Part shown: positions 59,999 to 64,000 of the stretch, in pieces
Layout of the letters: each line of letters opens with the position of its first letter
Position numbering within the stretch: the stretch's first letter is position 1
NCBI RefSeq assembly: GCF_014648915.1
Contig: NZ_BMSA01000001.1
Span: 310,001-374,000, forward strand
DNA length: 64,000 bases
From: Streptomyces phaeofaciens
GTDB taxonomy: Bacteria; Actinomycetota; Actinomycetes; Streptomycetales; Streptomycetaceae
Direction of reading: 5' to 3'
Position numbers and translations under genes: made by a program
The notes under the pieces: model-generated
Told to the model about the DNA's origin: nothing
Seen by the model: the letters and a program-made list of their open reading frames with translations, nothing else
Databases searched by the model: none

Positions 59999-60751
59999 TC
60001 AGTCCTGCGCCAGGGTCGTCTCGATCTCCTGCACCACCCGCCACAGGGGCGCCCCCCGCCGGGCGACGACCACGACGACGTCCTCCGGCCGCTCGCCGAT
60101 CGGCGCCGGTGCCGGCGCCGGCGGTTGCGCCGGCAGGGGCTGCGGGGCCGCCGGGGCCGAGTCGAACGCCGACCGCACATACCCGAGCGCGTGGTCCACC
60201 GCCACGCCCGCGTCGCCCTGCCCGTCGGACCGCAGCCAGGAGCGCAGGGCGTTGTTGTGCGCGGCGACCACGGCGGCGGCGATCACGTCGGCCCGGAGGT
60301 CGCCGTCGGGCCGGTCGGCGAAGCGGCCGCGCAGATACGCGGCGAGCGCCCGCTCGTAGCGCCACACCACCGACAGTTCGTACGCCCGCAGGCCCGGCAC
60401 CTTCTTGGTGAGCCGGTAGCGCTGCACGGAGAAGGAGGGGTTCTCGGCGTACATCAGCAGCACGAGCCGGGCGGCGTCACAGACGCGCCGCACCGGCTCG
60501 TGGTCCTTCTCGCTCGCCGCCAGGAACGCGGTCATGTCGGCCAGGCACCGCTCGTGGTCGGGGAAGACCACGTCCTCCTTGGAGGGGAAGTAGCGGAAGA
60601 AGGAGCGCCGGCCGACGCCCGCGAGCGCCACGATGTCGTCGACCGTGGTCTGTTCGTATCCCCGCTCCAGGAACAGCTGGAAGGCCGCCGCGACCAGGGC
60701 GTCCCGCATCGGCGGTTTCGCGGCCTCGGGTCTGCTGCTGGAGCTGTTCAT
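59999..60751 (-). CDS. TetR-family transcriptional regulator of the P450 cluster
   Basis: A 250-residue regulator from ATG 60751. The N-terminal HTH reads MRDALVAAAFQLFLERGYEQ, TTVDDIVALAGVGRRSFFRY, FPSKEDVVFPDHERCL, the standard TetR_N form. The ligand domain is helical, and a Pro/Ala-rich linker (PQPLPAQPPAPAPAP) leads to an unusual basic C-terminal tail (VVVVARRGAPLWRVVQEIET). It lies 70 bp downstream of the P450 gene on the same strand. TGGCACTCAGT-type sites precede both it and the zinc-ribbon gene. Confidence 0.93.
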   Translation of the reverse strand: MNSSSSRPEAAKPPMRDALVAAAFQLFLERGYEQTTVDDIVALAGVGRRSFFRYFPSKEDVVFPDHERCLADMTAFLAASEKDHEPVRRVCDAARLVLLMYAENPSFSVQRYRLTKKVPGLRAYELSVVWRYERALAAYLRGRFADRPDGDLRADVIAAAVVAAHNNALRSWLRSDGQGDAGVAVDHALGYVRSAFDSAPAAPQPLPAQPPAPAPAPIGERPEDVVVVVARRGAPLWRVVQEIETTLAQD

Positions 60752-60773
60752 GGCAGCGAACGTAGCACGCACA

Positions 60774-60808
60774 TGGCACTCAGTTCCCTGAGAGGGGAAC
60801 TGAGTGCC
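60774..60808. promoter_or_regulatory. 14-bp inverted repeat between P450 and TetR genes (operator and/or terminator)
   Basis: GGCACTCAGTTCCC (60775-60788) and GGGAACTGAGTGCC (60795-60808) form a perfect stem with a 6-base loop. It starts 13 bases after the P450 stop and contains the TGGCACTCAGT half-site, so it may both end P450 transcription and hold the TetR autoregulatory site. Confidence 0.65.
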
Positions 60809-60821
60809 CCCCGTGTCGGGC

Positions 60822-62171
60822 TCAGGCCAGGGTGACCTCGACGGGCAGCTTCTTGATGCCGTTGACGAAGTTGGAACGCACCCGCGGCACGTCCCCGACC
60901 AGGCGGATGTCCGCCAGCCGGGGGATCAGCTCCTCGAACATGATCCGGATCTCGGTACGGGCCAGCAGGTTGCCCAGGCACAGGTGCGGGCTGCCCTTGC
61001 CGAAGGTCACGTGGTCGTTGTGCTGCCGGGTGACGTCGAAGTCGTACGGGTTGCCGAAGACCTCCTCGTCGCGGTTGCCGGAGGCGTACCACATGACGAC
61101 CTTGTCGCCCTCCCTGATCCGCTTGCCGCCCAGCTCCACGTCCCGGGTCGCGGTCCGGCGGAAGTGGTAGACGGGGGAGGCCCAGCGCAGGAACTCCTCC
61201 ACCGCCGTCGGGATCAGGGTCGGGTCGTCCCTCAGCCGGGCGAGCTGCTCGGGGTGCTGGAGGAGGGCCAGCATGGAGTGGGTGATGGTGTGCCGGGTGG
61301 TCTCGTTGCCGGCCACCACCAGGAGCAGGAAGTAGTTGTCGAAGTCCTGCGCGGTGAGCGGCACCCCGTCGCGCGGGACGGTGTTGACGAGTGTCGACAC
61401 CAGATCCGTGCCCGTGCCGCCGCGCCGCTTTCGGGCCAGGTCGCGGCCGTACTCGAAGACCTCCAGCGAGGCGGGGGAGCGGAAGGGCAGATCGCGGTAC
61501 CGCTCGCTCTCCGCGCTGTGCAGCAGGACGTCGGCGTAGTCGGGGTCGGTGTTGCCGATGATCCGGTTGCCCCAGTCGATGAGCCGCTGGTTGTCCTCCG
61601 GCGGCACGTCCAGGAGCCGGGCCAGCACGTTGATGGGGAAGTCGGCGGAGACGTCGGCGACGAAGTCGAACCGTCCCTTGGCCAGTGCCGCGTCCAGGGT
61701 CTTGGCGGTCAGGCCGCGCAGGAAGTCGGTGTAGCTGTTGATGACACCGGCGCCGAACTGCCGCTGGATGACGCTGCGCAGGGCGCGGTGGCGGACGCCG
61801 TCCAGCTCCAGGATGGAGGCGCGCTTCTTGATCTGGTCGTCGTCGACCTCCTCCAGGTTGACGAACCGGGTGGAGGTGAAGGTCTCGGCGTCGCGGTCCA
61901 CGCGGGCGATGTCGGCGTGCCGGGTCACCGCCCAGAAACCGGAGTTGGGCGCCTCCTCGGGCTGCCAGTGCACCGGGTCCTCGTGGCGCAGGGTGTGGAA
62001 CATCCGCCAGGGGGTGACCCCGTCGGTGAAGCGGTCGAGGTCGGCGAGGTCGACGTCCGCGAGCGCCATCGGTTCGTTCGCCGCGGCGGCCTCGCCCACC
62101 GCGGGGGTCTCGGGTACGGCGGAGGTCTCGGGTGCGGCGGAGTTCACGGCGGGGTCGAGGATCTCGGTCAT
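60822..62171 (-). CDS. Cytochrome P450
   Basis: A 449-residue soluble bacterial P450. The I-helix motif is LLVVAGNETTRHTI, the ExxR motif EEFLRWASPVYHF, and the heme-binding loop FGKGSPHLCLGNLLAR with the axial Cys. The layout (DPVHWQPEE, GFWAVTRHADIARV near the start and the LELDGVRHRALRSVIQRQF segment) is close to the CYP124/CYP125/CYP268-like group that hydroxylates terminal carbons of isoprenoid or steroid chains. An Ala/Glu/Pro-rich extension covers the first 35 residues. It starts 31 bp after the glutamine-synthetase-like gene, and a P450-type ferredoxin gene starts at 63975, giving a likely electron donor. Confidence 0.93.
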   Translation of the reverse strand: MTEILDPAVNSAAPETSAVPETPAVGEAAAANEPMALADVDLADLDRFTDGVTPWRMFHTLRHEDPVHWQPEEAPNSGFWAVTRHADIARVDRDAETFTSTRFVNLEEVDDDQIKKRASILELDGVRHRALRSVIQRQFGAGVINSYTDFLRGLTAKTLDAALAKGRFDFVADVSADFPINVLARLLDVPPEDNQRLIDWGNRIIGNTDPDYADVLLHSAESERYRDLPFRSPASLEVFEYGRDLARKRRGGTGTDLVSTLVNTVPRDGVPLTAQDFDNYFLLLVVAGNETTRHTITHSMLALLQHPEQLARLRDDPTLIPTAVEEFLRWASPVYHFRRTATRDVELGGKRIREGDKVVMWYASGNRDEEVFGNPYDFDVTRQHNDHVTFGKGSPHLCLGNLLARTEIRIMFEELIPRLADIRLVGDVPRVRSNFVNGIKKLPVEVTLA

Positions 62172-62201
62172 CGGGGGCTCCCGGGCATCAGGGGGAAACG
62201 G

Positions 62202-63584
62202 TCACAGGTGGTAGGCGTACTCGGTGAACTCCCAGTCGGTGACGTGCCGCCCGAAGCGTTCGAGCTCGTCCCGCTTGTAGGTCACGTAGGAGGTGATGAA
62301 GTCCTTGCCGAGCAGCTCGGCCAGGTCGGTGTCCGCCTCCAGGGCGTCCAGCGCGGCGGACAGGCCGGTCGGCAGGAGGGACGCCTTCGTGGTGTCGTAG
62401 CCGTAGCCCTCCAGCGGGGCCGGCGGTTCCTCGCCGGCCAGTACGCCGAGCAGGGCCGCGGCGGCGGTCGCGGCGATCGCCAGGTAGGGGTTGGCGCTCG
62501 CGTCCGCCAGCCGCAGTTCCAGCCGGGCGCCGGAGCCCCGCTCGGGCGGGATGCGGACCATGGCGCTGCGGTTGTCCAGCCCCCAGTCGATCAGCCAGGG
62601 GGCGAGGGTGTCCGGGCCGAAGCGTTTGTACGAGTTCACGGTCGGGTTGAGCAGCGCGGCGAGCGCCGGGGCGTGGGCGAGGACGCCGGCCACGGCGTGC
62701 CGGGCGGTCGCCGACAGGCCGTACGCGCCGCGGGGGTCGTCGAAGGCGTTGTGGACGCCCCGGTCGTCGGTGGTCTCGCACGACAGGTGCAGATGGAAGC
62801 CGGAGCCGCCCGCGTCGTTGAACGGCTTCGCCATGAAGGTGGCGAGCCGGCCCTCCTGCCGGGCCAGTTCCTTGATCGCGGACTTGAAGCGGAACGCCCG
62901 GTCGGCGGCCGGCAGCGCCGCGGAGTGCAGCAGGTTGATCTCGAACTGCCCGCCGTCGAACTCGTGGTTCCCGCTGAGCACGCCGATGTCAAGCCCGCGG
63001 ACCTGCCGCAGGGTGCGCAGGAGGTGGTTGTCGGGGTCGGCGCGCAGCCCGGCGGTGTAGACGACGCCGGGGACCGCGCCGTAGCGGCGCCAGCCGCCGG
63101 CCGGGTCGGGCTCGCACAGGAAGTACTCCAGCTCCGGGCCGACGACCGGCCGCAGCCCGTGGTCGGCGCACCGGTCGAGGACGGACCGGAGCAGGTCGCG
63201 CGGCGACTCGGGGGCCGGTGCCCCGGTGGCCGGGTCGACGACCTCCGCGAGACAGGTGGCGACCCCGGGCTCCCAGGGCAGGGCGGCCAGCGTGCTCAGG
63301 TCCGGGCGGACGCAGATGTCGGGCAGGCCCGCGTCGAGGCCGCCGGCCACCGGCACCACGTCGCCCTGCGGGCTGGTGTGGTAGACGGCCCGGCAGAAGG
63401 CGAGCCCGTGCTCCACGGCCCGGGGGAGCTCCTCGAGCAGCACGTCACGGGCCCGCTCGGTGCCGATGAGGTCGGGGTACGTCACCCGGACGACGTCGAT
63501 GCCGTCGGCGGCGAGTTGCTCCATGTGGCGGCGGACCTCTGCCGGGTCCTGCGCGGGGTTCTTGCCGGGATCTTGAGCGCTCAC
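62202..63584 (-). CDS. Glutamine synthetase-like gamma-glutamyl ligase
   Basis: A 460-residue GS-fold enzyme from GTG 63584 (GAGGAGA upstream). GS-type motifs: VGPELEYFLCEP, NHEFDGGQFEINLLHS, AFRFKSAIKELARQEG, TFMAKPFNDAGGSGFHLHLS, NPTVNSYKRFG, and the Arg-rich NRSAMVRIPPERGSGARLEL, then LADASANPYLAIAA. The adenylylation Tyr region of classical GlnA is absent and the overall form matches the GlnA-like gamma-glutamylpolyamine/ethanolamide synthetases of Streptomyces. It would ligate glutamate to an amine for catabolism; the amine is unknown. It shares its likely operator with the divergent ferredoxin gene and heads the P450 operon. Confidence 0.9.
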   Translation of the reverse strand: MSAQDPGKNPAQDPAEVRRHMEQLAADGIDVVRVTYPDLIGTERARDVLLEELPRAVEHGLAFCRAVYHTSPQGDVVPVAGGLDAGLPDICVRPDLSTLAALPWEPGVATCLAEVVDPATGAPAPESPRDLLRSVLDRCADHGLRPVVGPELEYFLCEPDPAGGWRRYGAVPGVVYTAGLRADPDNHLLRTLRQVRGLDIGVLSGNHEFDGGQFEINLLHSAALPAADRAFRFKSAIKELARQEGRLATFMAKPFNDAGGSGFHLHLSCETTDDRGVHNAFDDPRGAYGLSATARHAVAGVLAHAPALAALLNPTVNSYKRFGPDTLAPWLIDWGLDNRSAMVRIPPERGSGARLELRLADASANPYLAIAATAAAALLGVLAGEEPPAPLEGYGYDTTKASLLPTGLSAALDALEADTDLAELLGKDFITSYVTYKRDELERFGRHVTDWEFTEYAYHL

Positions 63585-63716
63585 CGTTGTCTCCTCGGGG
63601 GACGGCGGGGCACCTCCGGGGCCGCCGGGGAGGGCGGCCGGGGAGGCGGGTGGCGTGAAGGTGTGAGAACGGCGGTGAGGCGGCCGGTGGGTCCGGGAGG
63701 GACGCGGCCGGGGCCG

Positions 63717-63759
63717 TTGTTTGACGCCAAACGGTAGGCAGGGGCAGTCCGGTCCGCAA
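63717..63759 (-). promoter_or_regulatory. Promoter and operator of the ligase-P450 operon
   Basis: On the minus strand TTGCGG (63759-63754) and TACCGT (63736-63731) are 17 bp apart. TTGTTTGACGCCAAACG (63717-63733, core GTTTG-N4-CAAAC) overlaps the -10 box and start site. Confidence 0.75.
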
Positions 63760-63796
63760 GGGGTCCGGACCAATAATTTATCCATGTGGATAGCTA

Positions 63797-63840
63797 TTGA
63801 CCAGGGTCCGGTGCGTGCCTACGTTGTTTGAAGCCAAACG
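63797..63840 (+). promoter_or_regulatory. Promoter and operator of the ferredoxin gene
   Basis: TTGACC (63797-63802) and TACGTT (63820-63825) are 17 bp apart. TTGTTTGAAGCCAAACG (63824-63840) overlaps the -10 box and start site, a copy of the operator at 63717 with one base changed. Confidence 0.78.
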
Positions 63841-63974
63841 AGTTGGGTGTGCGGCCGCCGCGACACGGTCGCCGCACACCTTTGGCAGGGGCCCGGCCCT
63901 TTGCGGCCGGGCCCCGTTCCCCGCCCTTCTCCCTCATCCGCCCCTTCGCTCGCGTTCCCCCAGGAGGACCGGCC

Positions 63975-64000
63975 ATGAAGGTCGTCGTCGACATGAACAA
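63975..64000 (+). CDS. Start of a P450-type ferredoxin gene (truncated by the window edge)
   Basis: ATG 63975 follows a strong CAGGAGGA site. The eight visible codons read MKVVVDMN, which is the usual start of Streptomyces [3Fe-4S] ferredoxins that feed P450 enzymes (MKVxVDxxKCxxxGxC). No iron-sulfur Cys is visible inside the window, so the call rests on the start and on the P450 gene beyond the shared operator region. Confidence 0.6.

Larger units (their letters stand above)
63585..63974. other. Divergent promoter region between ligase and ferredoxin genes
   Basis: A 390-bp gap with no gene. It holds two promoters with matching operators (described separately), an extra inverted repeat TATCCA-TG-TGGATA (63779-63792) midway between them, and an AT-rich centre. 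Confidence 0.7.

Noticed and set aside
60804..63737. 977-codon plus-strand frame opposite the P450 and ligase genes
   Set aside because: Its Gly/Val/Arg/Gln/His-rich composition is that of an antisense shadow; both minus-strand genes have full sets of family motifs.

Overview
The window is very GC-rich, strongly codon-biased actinobacterial DNA and almost certainly chromosomal sequence from a Streptomyces species. Signs are a secreted subtilisin-inhibitor-family protein, a mycothiol-dependent formaldehyde dehydrogenase, two SpoIIE-type phosphatases, several secreted glycoside hydrolases and proteases, frequent GTG/TTG starts and G+C-saturated third codon positions. No rRNA, confident tRNA, insertion sequence, phage or CRISPR array was seen. 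The right edge cuts a ferredoxin gene and the left edge cuts a large helical-repeat protein.

Layout. 1-2443: the truncated helical-repeat protein, then a two-gene toxin-antitoxin-like module whose Fic/Doc partner has lost the catalytic His. 2851-4488: a fusion of sigma-like segment, zinc-finger, membrane helix and ricin-type lectin. 4591-11753: hydrolase, NCS1 permease, unknown gene, Sti1-like protease inhibitor, STAS protein, and a drug-efflux MFS gene divergent from a hydrolase with two TetR-like operators between them. 11798-17978: the most unusual locus, an NHLP/NHLM-type bacteriocin export operon (double-glycine precursor, HlyD adaptor, C39 peptidase ABC exporter, second permease-ATPase) with no modification enzyme in the window and a precursor with no basic, aromatic or Cys residue. 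18431-25359: thioesterase, secreted serine protease with exact tandem C-terminal repeats, and two divergent SpoIIE phosphatases.

25462-31681: a complete dTDP-L-rhamnose pathway (rfbA, rfbB, rfbD, rfbC) with a methyltransferase and a GT2 glycosyltransferase, arranged as two converging units. 31919-33602: phosphoesterase and XdhC-like protein. 33793-41190: secreted GH5 endoglycoceramidase-like enzyme, secreted beta-propeller divergent from a TetR regulator, a GT1 glycosyltransferase and a secreted GH27 alpha-galactosidase with a ricin-type module. 41289-50861: membrane protein, SnoaL-like protein, small secreted protein, ABC exporter, the mycothiol formaldehyde dehydrogenase/metallo-beta-lactamase pair, SDR, PLP decarboxylase and an L,D-transpeptidase.

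51015-59181: small probably leaderless gene, membrane-tethered serine protease, SAM methyltransferase, DUF3800-like gene, PatB-like C-S lyase, F420-type oxidoreductase and a large secreted hydrolase. 59410-64000: a catabolic-looking cluster of zinc-ribbon/OB protein, TetR regulator, cytochrome P450, glutamine-synthetase-like ligase and, divergently, the start of a P450-type ferredoxin. The last two face each other across a 390-bp region in which two near-identical operators each sit on a recognisable promoter -10 region, so P450 electron supply and gamma-glutamyl ligase are probably co-repressed. The start choices, operators and promoters are read by eye from the sequence and were not computed.
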